Shown piece by piece: positions 25,172 to 33,217 of a stretch of DNA of 34,723 bases; position 1 is the first letter of the stretch; the number at the start of each line of letters is the position of its first letter. Location of the stretch: positions 1 through 34,723 of the forward strand of contig NZ_JAIUFY010000004.1 in the NCBI RefSeq assembly GCF_020165855.1. The letters are read 5' to 3'. Both the position numbers and the translations under genes were made by a program. The DNA is from Celeribacter litoreus (lineage in GTDB: Bacteria; Pseudomonadota; Alphaproteobacteria; Rhodobacterales; Rhodobacteraceae). The notes beneath the pieces were generated by a model. That model had not been told where the DNA came from. It made no database searches and saw only the letters and a program-made list of their open reading frames with translations.

Positions 25172-26127
25172 CAGCGGAGCCTCGGGTTGGAGAGAATGGC
25201 GATCATATCCGCAAGCGTGATCAGCGAGAGGTAGCTCACGCAGAAGATCATCGCACAGGACTGGATCAGCGGCAGGTCGCGGGTGGCGACGGCATCGACC
25301 ATGAGTTTGGCCACGCCGGGGTAGTTGAAGATCGTTTCGACGATGATCACTCCGCCAACAAGGTAGGACAGCGACAGGGCAACAGCATTGGCAATCGGCC
25401 CGAGCGCATTTGGCAGAGCGTGAGAAATCACCATGCGGGAACGCAACGCACCTTTTAGGAGCGCCATTTCCACATAGGGGGTGTTGATCGTTTCGATCAC
25501 CGCGGCGCGGGTCATGCGGATCATCTGTGCGGAGACGACAAAGGACAAGGTGATCACCGGCATCGCATAGGCGCGCAACATCTCCAGAAATGAGGAGGTA
25601 TCCGCCCCAAAACTGAGGGCAGGGAGCCAGCCGAGCCAGACGGCGAAGATCAGAACCGAAAGTGTTGCCACCATGAACTCGGGGACCGAAATGACGGAAA
25701 TCGTCAAAATGGAGATCCCGCGGTCAAATAGAGAACCTTGCCACATCGCGGCGCCGATCCCGAGTGTCAGGGCGATAGGGACAGAGACGAGTGTGACGAT
25801 GCCAGCAAGTTTGAGCGAGTTGGACAAACGCCCGGAAATCAATTCGGCCACGGTCATGTTGTTCACATAGGAAGTGCCAAGATCGCCCTGCGCAAGGCCG
25901 AGCAACCACCCGATGAAGCGCCCAAGGGCCGGGGTGTCGAGCCCCATAGATTCTCGAAGTGCAGCGACGGCTTCAGGTGTTGCCGCCTGACCGAGGAGAA
26001 CTTCGGCGACATCGCCGGGGAGCAATTCGGTGGCAAAGAACACGGCAAATGACACGATGATGAGCGTCAGGAAGGCAATGCCGAGCCTTTGGGAAACCAG
26101 GAACCAGGGCTTGTGCTTATGTCGCAA
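25171..26127 (-). CDS. ABC transporter permease, DppB type (TTG start)
   Basis: A 318-residue inner-membrane protein. The N-terminus has QRLGIAFLTLIIVSFAVFFATELLPGDVAEVLLG, the hallmark of DppB/OppB, and the EAA loop is close to VEMALLKGALRSRMVISHALPNALGPI. The start is read as TTG at 26127-26125 because no ATG occurs before residue 55 and a strong GGAGGAG lies 6-9 bases upstream. The weaker codon may keep permease levels below those of the binding protein. The gene is 107 bp downstream of the binding-protein gene, with a hairpin between. Confidence 0.92.
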   Translation of the reverse strand: MRHKHKPWFLVSQRLGIAFLTLIIVSFAVFFATELLPGDVAEVLLGQAATPEAVAALRESMGLDTPALGRFIGWLLGLAQGDLGTSYVNNMTVAELISGRLSNSLKLAGIVTLVSVPIALTLGIGAAMWQGSLFDRGISILTISVISVPEFMVATLSVLIFAVWLGWLPALSFGADTSSFLEMLRAYAMPVITLSFVVSAQMIRMTRAAVIETINTPYVEMALLKGALRSRMVISHALPNALGPIANAVALSLSYLVGGVIIVETIFNYPGVAKLMVDAVATRDLPLIQSCAMIFCVSYLSLITLADMIAILSNPRLR

Positions 26128-26181
26128 AGGTGCTCCTCCAGAGAGAATTGTGGCGGGGGTGGTTCCGCCATAAGCAGAGGT

Positions 26182-26212
26182 TGGCCCGCACGTCTAAGAC
26201 ACGCGCGGGCCA
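26182..26212 (-). promoter_or_regulatory. Hairpin between the binding-protein and permease genes
   Basis: TGGCCCGC at 26182-26189 pairs perfectly with GCGGGCCA at 26205-26212 around a 15-base loop that can itself fold (GTCT/AGAC). No T tract follows in the minus direction, so it is more likely an RNA stabiliser or attenuator that keeps binding-protein mRNA in excess than a full terminator. Confidence 0.55.
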
Positions 26213-26234
26213 TCGTCAAAGGTAGGGTCGACGA

Positions 26235-27845
26235 TTAACTGTCGAGCCAGACATGCTCGGCGAAGTTGAAGCCCATCAAACCACCCAGCGGGTTCGATTT
26301 GATGCCTTGAACGTTGGATGCCAGACCGTCGATGTTCGAGAAGTAGGCCGGGATGATCGTACCAGCTTCGTTGGAGATCATCTCCTGCATGGTCCAATAC
26401 ATCTCTTTGCGCTTGGCTTCATCCAGCTCGCCGCGTGCTTCGATCATCATGCTGTCGAATTTGTCGGAGGCGTAGTGGCTTTCGTTCCACTTGGCGTCAG
26501 ACCCGTAGAGCAGCGAGAAGAGGATGTCCGGCGTCGGGCGCGGGTTGATGTGACCGAAATGGATCGGCGCTTTGAGCCAGTAGTTCGACCAGTAGCCGTC
26601 GGCAGGCACGCGGTCGACTTTGAGGTTCATGCCGATTTCGGAGCCGGACTGCTGCATCACGGTCGCGATGTCGACCGAAGACGCGGCGGCGTCGGAGCAC
26701 ACCATCGGAATTTCAGCGCCCAAGACGCCGGCTTTCTCGAAGTGGTGCTTGGCCTTTTCCGGATCGAATGCACGGGCTTTCAACTCGGTGTTGTAGTAGC
26801 GGTTCGCCGGAGACACCGGTTGGTCGTTGCCGATCTCGGCCATGCCGCGGAGCACGGATTTCTGGATCAGCTCGCGGTTGACGAGCGATTTCATGCCCTC
26901 GATGAACTCGGCTTTGGAGCCCGGCTCCATGTCGAGGCGAATATTGAGGTCGGTGTAGTTACCAGCGGTTGTAACCGAGGTCTTGATGGCAGACTGACCT
27001 TCCAGCATCCGCATGGAGCGCGGGTTCACGTTCGCAGCGATCTGGATGTCGCCGGACAAGAGCGCGTTCACACGGGCGGAGTTATCGGAGATTGCAAAGA
27101 ACTCGACGCTATCGAGATAGGGACCTTCGGCCTTGAAGTAGTTCGGGTTTTTCGTGGCGATGGAGCGCACGCCCGGTTCGAAAACTTCGCAGATGAAGGG
27201 GCCGGTGCCGTTGGCGGTGGAGAAATCCGTGGTGCCCGCCGCAATGATCATGAAGTGATGCAGCGCAAGGATCGTCGGCAAATCGGCGTTCGGTGCCGAA
27301 AGCACGATCTTGACCGTCAGATCGTCCACTTTCGAGATTTCGGACATTTGCTGGGCGATGGCGTTGACCTTGGAGCCGGTCGCCTCGTCAAGGTGACGCG
27401 ACAGGGAGAACACAACGTCTTCGGCAGACAGGGTCTTGCCATCGTGGAAGGTTACGCCAGACTTGAGTTTGATTTCCCAAGTTTGGGCGTCGTCGGTGGA
27501 CACGCTCTCAGCCAGTTCCATCTGGATGCCGCCGGTTTCGTCGAGGACGGTCAGGCGGTTGTAGAAGGAACAGATACGCACATAGTCGGTGGAAAGCGAC
27601 GCCTTGGCAGGGTCAAGCGTATCAGCGGTCGAGGACGACCAGCCTGCAGCTTTGATGGAGCCGCCGGAAACCGGAGTGGCGGCAACAGCTGCGCCAGCCT
27701 TGAGCAAAAGCGAGCCGCCTGCTGCAGCACCGATACCGGACGCCATCAGCATTTTGAGAAGATCACGGCGCGACGCCCCGCGACGGATCATGTGTTCGAC
27801 CTTCGCGTCATCGCGGCCGGTCCAGTTTGTCGGTGTTTTGGTCAT
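26235..27845 (-). CDS. Periplasmic substrate-binding protein, SBP family 5 (Tat signal)
   Basis: A 536-residue solute-binding protein of the DppA/OppA class. The N-terminus has a twin-arginine signal, SRRDLLKML (R26-R27), then a hydrophobic stretch and a likely cleavage after AVAA near residue 56. LDPAKASLSTDYVRICSFYNRL and WEIKLKSGVTFHDGKTLSAEDVVFSL are family signatures. It captures the substrate in the periplasm for the downstream permeases. Family 5 proteins bind peptides, opines, nickel or other polar amine compounds, and the pocket cannot be read from sequence. The Tat route suggests folding before export. It follows the HAD hydrolase gene by 66 bp. Confidence 0.94.
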   Translation of the reverse strand: MTKTPTNWTGRDDAKVEHMIRRGASRRDLLKMLMASGIGAAAGGSLLLKAGAAVAATPVSGGSIKAAGWSSSTADTLDPAKASLSTDYVRICSFYNRLTVLDETGGIQMELAESVSTDDAQTWEIKLKSGVTFHDGKTLSAEDVVFSLSRHLDEATGSKVNAIAQQMSEISKVDDLTVKIVLSAPNADLPTILALHHFMIIAAGTTDFSTANGTGPFICEVFEPGVRSIATKNPNYFKAEGPYLDSVEFFAISDNSARVNALLSGDIQIAANVNPRSMRMLEGQSAIKTSVTTAGNYTDLNIRLDMEPGSKAEFIEGMKSLVNRELIQKSVLRGMAEIGNDQPVSPANRYYNTELKARAFDPEKAKHHFEKAGVLGAEIPMVCSDAAASSVDIATVMQQSGSEIGMNLKVDRVPADGYWSNYWLKAPIHFGHINPRPTPDILFSLLYGSDAKWNESHYASDKFDSMMIEARGELDEAKRKEMYWTMQEMISNEAGTIIPAYFSNIDGLASNVQGIKSNPLGGLMGFNFAEHVWLDS

Positions 27846-27911
27846 ATCAGTGGTCCCTGTTGATGGTGAAAGAGGGCCATGCGGTCTTTATGCCGTTTTG
27901 GCCCTCAAAAA

Positions 27912-28643
27912 TCACGCCTTGAATGCGTCGTCAGCGGCGTTGGCCAACTCGATCAGTGCGTGGAAGTGGTAGTCGGGTTCAGTAAATTCTTTCGGCTCGA
28001 TGGTGCCGCCGTAGCCTTTTTGCGCATGGCGGCGCTGGATCCAGGCGTTGGTCATACCCAATTCGCGGGAGATGCCGATGTCGTGGTATTGGCTCTGAGC
28101 GGTGTGCAGGATGTCTGCCTTGCTGCCACCGTCTTTTTCGACGTGAGCGAAGACTTGGTGGAAATACTCCGGGTTAGGTTTTTCACATCCGGTGTCATCG
28201 GTGGTGAAGCCCGCCCAGAAGGGCTCGCCCAGTTTGGCGGCGTATTTCTCGAAGGCCCAGCGACGGGCGTTGGTCATCGCGATCAGTTTATAATGGGTTT
28301 TGAGCTTGGCCATCGCTTCGACGCTGTCGGCAAACGGCTCGGCCTCGCCAACGGTGTCGATCATGTGCTGGCGGTATTCTTCGGTGTCCGGAAGGCCAAA
28401 CGCCTCTGCGATGCGGCTGTAGCAGCGTCCCAAGTCGTCGGGGAAAAGGCCTGCGCCCGGCTCATAGCGCGCATCGCGGTAGACGGACAGAGCGGCCTCT
28501 CCGTCGAGATCGACGCCTTCTTTTTCTGCGATTTCGGCCAGACCCTTTTTAATGGCGCCTTCGAAATCAATCAGTGTGCCGACCACATCGAAGGTGACAT
28601 AGCTAAAGGCGGTCAGGGGTTTCACATCAGTTTCGGTCGCCAT
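27912..28643 (-). CDS. HAD-superfamily hydrolase, haloacid-dehalogenase-like
   Basis: A 243-residue protein. Motif I reads FDVVGTLID with nucleophile D19; the second Asp found in phosphatases (DxD) is Val21. That pattern is seen in 2-haloacid dehalogenases (DxYGT) and phosphonatases (DxAGT), not in typical phosphatases. MTNARRW gives motif II, CEKPNPEYF the motif III lysine, and HTAQSQYHDIGISRELGM motif IV. The start at 28643 has AAAGGA upstream; TTG at 28652 is too close to it. It sits at the head of the ABC operon, so it probably acts on the imported compound or a derivative. Which bond it cleaves is unknown. Confidence 0.85.
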   Translation of the reverse strand: MATETDVKPLTAFSYVTFDVVGTLIDFEGAIKKGLAEIAEKEGVDLDGEAALSVYRDARYEPGAGLFPDDLGRCYSRIAEAFGLPDTEEYRQHMIDTVGEAEPFADSVEAMAKLKTHYKLIAMTNARRWAFEKYAAKLGEPFWAGFTTDDTGCEKPNPEYFHQVFAHVEKDGGSKADILHTAQSQYHDIGISRELGMTNAWIQRRHAQKGYGGTIEPKEFTEPDYHFHALIELANAADDAFKA

Positions 28644-28708
28644 CTGGCGCAATCCTTTCTTTTATGTGCGCATGTGGCACAGGGCGTGTCGCTCCGCTGG
28701 TCCTGCGC

Positions 28709-28727
28709 GACGGCATTTTCTGCCGTC
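28709..28727 (-). promoter_or_regulatory. Hairpin in the leader of the HAD/ABC operon
   Basis: GACGGCA at 28709-28715 pairs perfectly with TGCCGTC at 28721-28727 around a 5-base loop. It would sit in the 5' untranslated RNA between the proposed promoter and the HAD start; a weaker 5-bp hairpin (CCCTT/AAGGG) lies just upstream of it. It could protect or control the transcript. No riboswitch class is recognised. Confidence 0.4.
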
Positions 28728-28784
28728 TACTCGTTCGCCCCTTGTTTCAAAGGGTTTCTCGAGGCGCAGCCTATGTGGCGTAGG

Positions 28785-28814
28785 TTTAGAGTGACCTCTT
28801 TTGATGGGGGTCAA
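28785..28814 (-). promoter_or_regulatory. Possible promoter of the HAD/ABC operon
   Basis: Read on the minus strand, TTGACC (28814-28809) is followed after 18 bp by TCTAAA (28790-28785). This gives a leader of about 135 nt to the HAD start. It is one of the few -35/-10-like pairs in the 255-bp gap between the two genes. Confidence 0.4.
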
Positions 28815-28898
28815 ACGCCAAATGCATGGGCTGATGCGGCAGAATATTCCGAAATGAACCGTCACGCGGCATTTCTCGCCATCGGGGCGTTTTCGTCC

Positions 28899-29810
28899 TT
28901 AATAGCCTCTCTCGGGATGCACCAAGCCGGGAATCGGTTTCCCGTCTGCACGCGCGCGCATGACGGAGAGTGCATGTTCCGCCCCTTCTCGATCATCTGT
29001 GACAGAGCCGATATGAGGTGTCAGGATCACACGCGGATCGCCCCATACCCAGTGGTCGGACGGGAGCGGTTCAGGATCGGTGACATCCAGCATCGCGCTG
29101 TCGATATGCCCGTGATCAAGTGCAGAACGAAGCGCCTCAAGGTCGAGCTGTGGACCACGCCCAGCCTGAACAATTCGGGCGCCTTTCGGAAGCTGCGACA
29201 GGTATGCCGCATTAAGTTTTCCATGCGTCTCCGGCGTGAGCGGCAAAAGGCAGATCAGAATATCCGTCCGGCTGAGAAAGGCCGCCTCATCCTGAGGTGT
29301 GTAGAGCGCAATGTTCGGATAATCACTGACAGACCGGCTTGCCGCGGCAACGTCGAACCCAAGCGCAGATAGTTGGTCAGAGACGGCCTGACCGATGCGA
29401 CCAAAGCCCAGAATACCAACGCGTCGAGTATATGCTGGGCGGCTGATATGTGCAGACCAATCCCGATGCGTTGCCTGTTCGAGGTAGAGCGGCATATCGC
29501 GGTGCAGCATCAGCGTGGCCATGACAACCCAATCCCGCACCATGTTGGTGATGCTCTGTGCGGTGGTTCTAACCAGCGCAACGCCATCTGGCAACGGCGG
29601 CATTTGGTCCGTGCCCGCACCGAGACTCAGGACGACCTGAAGATTGGGATAACGTGAGAGATCGTCTGGCGGAATCCAGCAAGCCAAATGTGTGACGGCG
29701 GCCGGATCCCCGACCGCCGCCTCACCAATCACAAGCTCTTCTTCTGCATCTACGAACACCTCCGCCCAGACTTGGGCCCGCCGGCCTTCGGCAAGAAGAA
29801 GCAGGCTCAT
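28899..29810 (-). CDS. D-2-hydroxyacid dehydrogenase, glyoxylate/hydroxypyruvate reductase A type
   Basis: A 303-residue protein of the GhrA branch. The nucleotide-binding site is GILGFGRIGQAV near residue 135. The catalytic Arg is in QAGRGPQLDLEAL, the Glu in VTDPEPLP and the His in LTPHIGS, so the triad is complete. It reduces glyoxylate, hydroxypyruvate or another 2-keto acid with NAD(P)H, or runs in reverse. Its start overlaps the aminotransferase stop (TGATG), so translation is coupled. In this cluster it may dispose of the 2-keto acid released by transamination (inference). Confidence 0.92.
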   Translation of the reverse strand: MSLLLLAEGRRAQVWAEVFVDAEEELVIGEAAVGDPAAVTHLACWIPPDDLSRYPNLQVVLSLGAGTDQMPPLPDGVALVRTTAQSITNMVRDWVVMATLMLHRDMPLYLEQATHRDWSAHISRPAYTRRVGILGFGRIGQAVSDQLSALGFDVAAASRSVSDYPNIALYTPQDEAAFLSRTDILICLLPLTPETHGKLNAAYLSQLPKGARIVQAGRGPQLDLEALRSALDHGHIDSAMLDVTDPEPLPSDHWVWGDPRVILTPHIGSVTDDREGAEHALSVMRARADGKPIPGLVHPERGY

Positions 29811-31183
29811 CAGCCCATCACCGCACGCACTTCAGAATCTTCAAGCGTCAGATCAAGCACGGCTTTCGTGCGCTCGATAATTCCGTCGATATCTTCGTCC
29901 GTACAACACAGGGGCGGTGCATAGCCAAAAACACCTTGGGCGAAGGAGCGGATCACCAGCCCTTGTTCCCATGCTCGATCAAACAGACGCGTGGCGGGCT
30001 GGACTTCTGCAGGCAAGGGGGTCTTTTTCTCTTTGTCGGTGACAAGCTCGATGGCGGCAAGCATGCCGCGACCACGGACATCCCCGACCAGCGGGTGATC
30101 TTTCAGGCCCTCAAGACCGGCCATCAGACGTGCGCCTGCTTTGACGCCGTTTTCGAGCAAACCGCCTTCGTAGAGTTTGAGCACTTCGAGTGCGACTGCT
30201 GCCGAAACCGGATGAGCGGAATACGTGAAGCCATGGCCCACTGCCTTGGCGCCAGCGCCCTCTGCGATCGTCTCATAGACATGGTCGCGCATGAACACGG
30301 CGCCCATCGGGACATATCCGGATGTCAGGCCCTTCGCGGTGGTCATGAGATCTGGAACAATGTCCTCCTCGGAACAGGCGAACAACGGACCGGTGCGGCC
30401 GAAGCCGGTGATAACTTCGTCGGCGACGAATAGGACATCGTATTCGGCGCAAAGATCGCGCATCGCTTTGATCCAACCTTTGGGCGGGACCAGAACGCCG
30501 CCGGAGCCTTGGATCGGTTCGGCATAGAATGCGCCGACGCGATCCGGTCCGATTTCCTCGATCTTGGCGCGCAGTTCCGCGACGGAGGCTTCAATGACAG
30601 CGGCATGGTCGTGGCCAAGCGGGTTGCGATACAGGTCATGGGACGAAATCTTATGCTGCCATTCGAGGGGCAATCCGAAACCTTCATGGAAGGCAGGAAG
30701 CGCAGTCAGGCCTGCGCCCATCGTGGTGGAGCCGTGGTAACCGTTTGCGATTGAGATGAACTGGTCGCGTTGTGGCTGGCCTTTGGAGTGCCAGTAGTAG
30801 CGGATGAAACGGATCGTACTGTCGACGGCATCGGAACCGCCAAGAGAGAAATAGATATGGTTGAGATCGCCGGGGGCGCGATCCGCGAGCTCTGCAGCGA
30901 GGCGGATCGGGGCCTCTGCACCGAGATCAAAATAGCCGGTCGCATACGGCAGCTCACGCATTTGCTGTGCTGCAGCCTCGACAACGCTTTCATGACCGTA
31001 GCCCGCGTTGACACACCAAAGTCCGGCAAACCCGTCGATCAATTCGCGGCCTTCTGCATCAATGACACGGGCACCTGAGGCGGATTTCAAAACCCGAACG
31101 CCGCGGGCTTCATGGCCTTGGAAAGAGGATACGGGATGGACGAGGTGGCGGCGGTCAAGCTCGATGAGGGAATTGGTTCGCAT
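29810..31183 (-). CDS. Class III (omega) aminotransferase
   Basis: A 457-residue PLP enzyme. It has GLWCVNAGYGHESVVEAA, the phosphate-binding YHGSTTMG, FYAEPIQGSGGVLVPP, ADEVITGFGRTG with the PLP-binding Asp, and the catalytic lysine K284 in TTAKGLTSGYVPMGAV. The pattern fits beta-alanine/putrescine/omega-amino acid:pyruvate transaminases. It moves an amino group from an amine or omega-amino acid to pyruvate or 2-oxoglutarate and leaves a semialdehyde, which the SSADH-type enzyme could oxidise. A 134-bp gap with a 7-bp inverted repeat (31276-31282/31296-31302) separates it from the upstream cupin gene. Confidence 0.93.
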   Translation of the reverse strand: MRTNSLIELDRRHLVHPVSSFQGHEARGVRVLKSASGARVIDAEGRELIDGFAGLWCVNAGYGHESVVEAAAQQMRELPYATGYFDLGAEAPIRLAAELADRAPGDLNHIYFSLGGSDAVDSTIRFIRYYWHSKGQPQRDQFISIANGYHGSTTMGAGLTALPAFHEGFGLPLEWQHKISSHDLYRNPLGHDHAAVIEASVAELRAKIEEIGPDRVGAFYAEPIQGSGGVLVPPKGWIKAMRDLCAEYDVLFVADEVITGFGRTGPLFACSEEDIVPDLMTTAKGLTSGYVPMGAVFMRDHVYETIAEGAGAKAVGHGFTYSAHPVSAAVALEVLKLYEGGLLENGVKAGARLMAGLEGLKDHPLVGDVRGRGMLAAIELVTDKEKKTPLPAEVQPATRLFDRAWEQGLVIRSFAQGVFGYAPPLCCTDEDIDGIIERTKAVLDLTLEDSEVRAVMG

Positions 31184-31317
31184 GGGGATCTCCGAAGAAA
31201 AGCGCAGGAACAGCGCAGTCTGTTCAGGACGAGGATATTAAATTTATGAAGGGAGGGACGCTCTCTTTGCACCAAGCTGCAGCAGGAATGACCGTCTGCA
31301 GCGTGATACGAAGAGAA

Positions 31318-31686
31318 TTATGCCGCGATGACGAAAATTTTGCGTACGGTTTCAAGTGTCGTCCAGGTGCCGATGAAACCCGGCTTCATCACGAAACTAT
31401 CCCCGGCAGAGAATTCATGGGCCTCGCCGCCATCCTCCGAGATGATCACGCGCCCGGACAGAATATGGCAAAATTCAAAAGTCTCACCTTTCTTGGACAC
31501 GGTTTTTCCCGGGGTGGCTTCCCAGATACCAGTCCGAATCTTGCCCCAGTTCTGCGCTTCTGAGATCGCGGCATCGAGATCCCAGGTTTTATACTGCGGT
31601 TTGCCTTCGATGAGATTTTCAGCCGCGGCCTCTCCCTCGCGAGGATCAAACATCGGAGCGGTGTTGACGGGAATGAGTTTTGCCAT
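31318..31686 (-). CDS. Small cupin protein (cupin_3/DUF861 type)
   Basis: A 122-residue single cupin. The barrel contains GIWEATPGKTVSKKGETFEFCHILSGRVII and HEFSAGDSFVMKPGFIGTWTT, typical of the cupin_3 group related to half of ureidoglycine aminohydrolase. Its usual metal-ligand positions are only partly filled (E, C/H), so catalysis is uncertain. The start at 31686 has AAAGGA upstream. It is divergent from the FAD oxidoreductase; the same pairing of a small cupin with a PuuB-type oxidase occurs in other proteobacteria. It may bind an intermediate or act as an accessory enzyme. Confidence 0.82.
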   Translation of the reverse strand: MAKLIPVNTAPMFDPREGEAAAENLIEGKPQYKTWDLDAAISEAQNWGKIRTGIWEATPGKTVSKKGETFEFCHILSGRVIISEDGGEAHEFSAGDSFVMKPGFIGTWTTLETVRKIFVIAA

Positions 31687-31865
31687 GATCGAGGTCCTTT
31701 TGAATGAGGTTGCTTGATTGTTGCGAAGTTTGCTCCGAATGCCGTGCCGCATCGGGCCGCCGTCTCGGCATTTCCTGCTTTAAGTTTTGCAACTGCGGCA
31801 GGCTCTGTTGTGCGGTCTGGTTCAAACTCGCACTCAAAAGACCCGTCGCCCAAAGGATTGAGGAC

Positions 31866-33155
31866 ATGAAATATCTTTCGTACTGGCATGATACCGCACC
31901 GCGCTTTGAGTCCGGTGAAACTGGCCCTGTCGAGGGAGACTTTGATGTCGTTGTGATTGGCGGCGGATTTACGGGGCTCAATGCTGCCCGCAAGCTGGCG
32001 CGAGAGGGTGTATCTGTTGCGCTTCTGGAGGCCAGCCATGTCGGGGCCGGTGGGTCGGGACGCAATGGTGGACATCTCAACAACGGGATCGCGCATGGCT
32101 ATGCCAGTGCGAAAGACCATCTCGGTGCGGAACGAGCACATACTCTTTACAAAGCATATGACCGTTCGATCGAGATGATTGAAGACGTGATTGCTGAGGA
32201 AGGGATTGACTGCAATTTCCGACGTTGCGGTAAGCTTAAGCTCGCCTCGAAGCCCTCACATGTCGCTGGGTTGAAAGCGAATTTCGAGCTGATTCACAAA
32301 GAAGTAGATTCAGAGACGCGTTGGCTCGACAAGAGCGACCTGGATGGAGAAATCGGCTCCGAGGCGTTCCACGGTGGAATGCTCTATGAAAAAACCGCCA
32401 TGATGCATATGGGGAAATATGTAACGGGCCTAGCAGAGGCGGCCGTCCATCACGGTGCGAAAATATGGGAACAAGCGCCGATGACCGGGCGCGAGCGTGT
32501 GGGGACAGGGTGGCGCATTTCCACGCCGAAAGGGGATCTAAAAGCCGATCGTGTCGTTCTGGCGACGGGGGCCTATAGCGGGTTCGAGAAACGGGCCAAG
32601 CTCAGATACTTCCGCCGTCGTATCATCTCGGTAGGCTCGTTCATCATTGCGACACGTCCTCTCACGGATGCGGAAATGGCGCGGGCCCTGCCGGGGAACC
32701 GGACCTATGTCACATCGCTCAATATCGGCAATTACATCCGCCGCTCTCCGGATAACCGGATCATCTTCGGCGGTCGGGCCCGTTTTTCTTCTGTGTCCAA
32801 CCAAAGCTCGGATGCGAAATCCGGCGCCATTCTCAAGCGCAGCTTTGCGACGATTTTCCCCCAGTTTGCCGATATCGAGATCGATTATTGCTGGGGTGGG
32901 CTCGTGGGCATGACACAGGATCGTTATCCCCGAGCTGGCGAAGTCGACGGGATGATCTACGGCATGGGATATTCTGGACATGGTGCGCAAATGTCGACCC
33001 TCATCGGGCAGTCCCTCGCAGACATGGCGATGGGACGCATGGATACGAACCCTCTTGCGGGGCTCGACTGGCCGCCGATCCCGATGCATGTCGGTGAACC
33101 GTGGTTCCTCCCATTGGTCGGGATGTATTTCGGCCTGAAGGATAGGTTGTCCTGA
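31866..33155 (+). CDS. FAD-dependent amine/amino acid oxidoreductase (DAO family, PuuB-like)
   Basis: A 429-residue protein. The FAD-binding GxGxxG is at residues 32-37 (VVVIGGGFTGLNAARKLA), followed by EASHVGAGGSGRNGGHLNNG, where the flavin-contacting loop is close to PuuB and OrdL. LATGAYSG and GGRARFSS support the DAO fold, and WGGLVGMTQDRYPRAG plus GYSGHGAQMSTLIGQ form the C-terminal FAD contact. It oxidises a secondary amine or amino acid, most likely to an aldehyde or imine. The start at 31866 has AAGGA at 31853-31857. It is divergent from the cupin gene, and a shared 179-bp region should hold both promoters. Confidence 0.92.
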   Translation: MKYLSYWHDTAPRFESGETGPVEGDFDVVVIGGGFTGLNAARKLAREGVSVALLEASHVGAGGSGRNGGHLNNGIAHGYASAKDHLGAERAHTLYKAYDRSIEMIEDVIAEEGIDCNFRRCGKLKLASKPSHVAGLKANFELIHKEVDSETRWLDKSDLDGEIGSEAFHGGMLYEKTAMMHMGKYVTGLAEAAVHHGAKIWEQAPMTGRERVGTGWRISTPKGDLKADRVVLATGAYSGFEKRAKLRYFRRRIISVGSFIIATRPLTDAEMARALPGNRTYVTSLNIGNYIRRSPDNRIIFGGRARFSSVSNQSSDAKSGAILKRSFATIFPQFADIEIDYCWGGLVGMTQDRYPRAGEVDGMIYGMGYSGHGAQMSTLIGQSLADMAMGRMDTNPLAGLDWPPIPMHVGEPWFLPLVGMYFGLKDRLS

Positions 33156-33160
33156 GACAG

Positions 33161-33205
33161 GCAGTGGTGCCGCACTGACAAGTCGGGGGCGGCACTGCGA
33201 TTTTG
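33161..33205. terminator. Possible terminator between convergent genes
   Basis: GTGCCGC at 33167-33173 pairs perfectly with GCGGCAC at 33189-33195 around a 15-base loop, and the arms extend to GCAGTG..CACTGC with a small bulge. ATTTTG follows on the plus strand. It sits between the stops of the FAD oxidoreductase (+) and acetyltransferase (-) genes. Confidence 0.45.
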
Positions 33206-33217
33206 ATGGTTCAGGGC

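Noticed and set aside
26253-27863. 536-codon plus-strand frame opposite the binding-protein gene
   Set aside because: It is an antisense shadow with no domain; the minus-strand protein has a Tat signal and SBP family 5 motifs.
27879-29372. 497-codon plus-strand frame across two minus-strand genes
   Set aside because: It spans an intergenic gap and two well-supported genes in antisense, and its peptide shows no motif.
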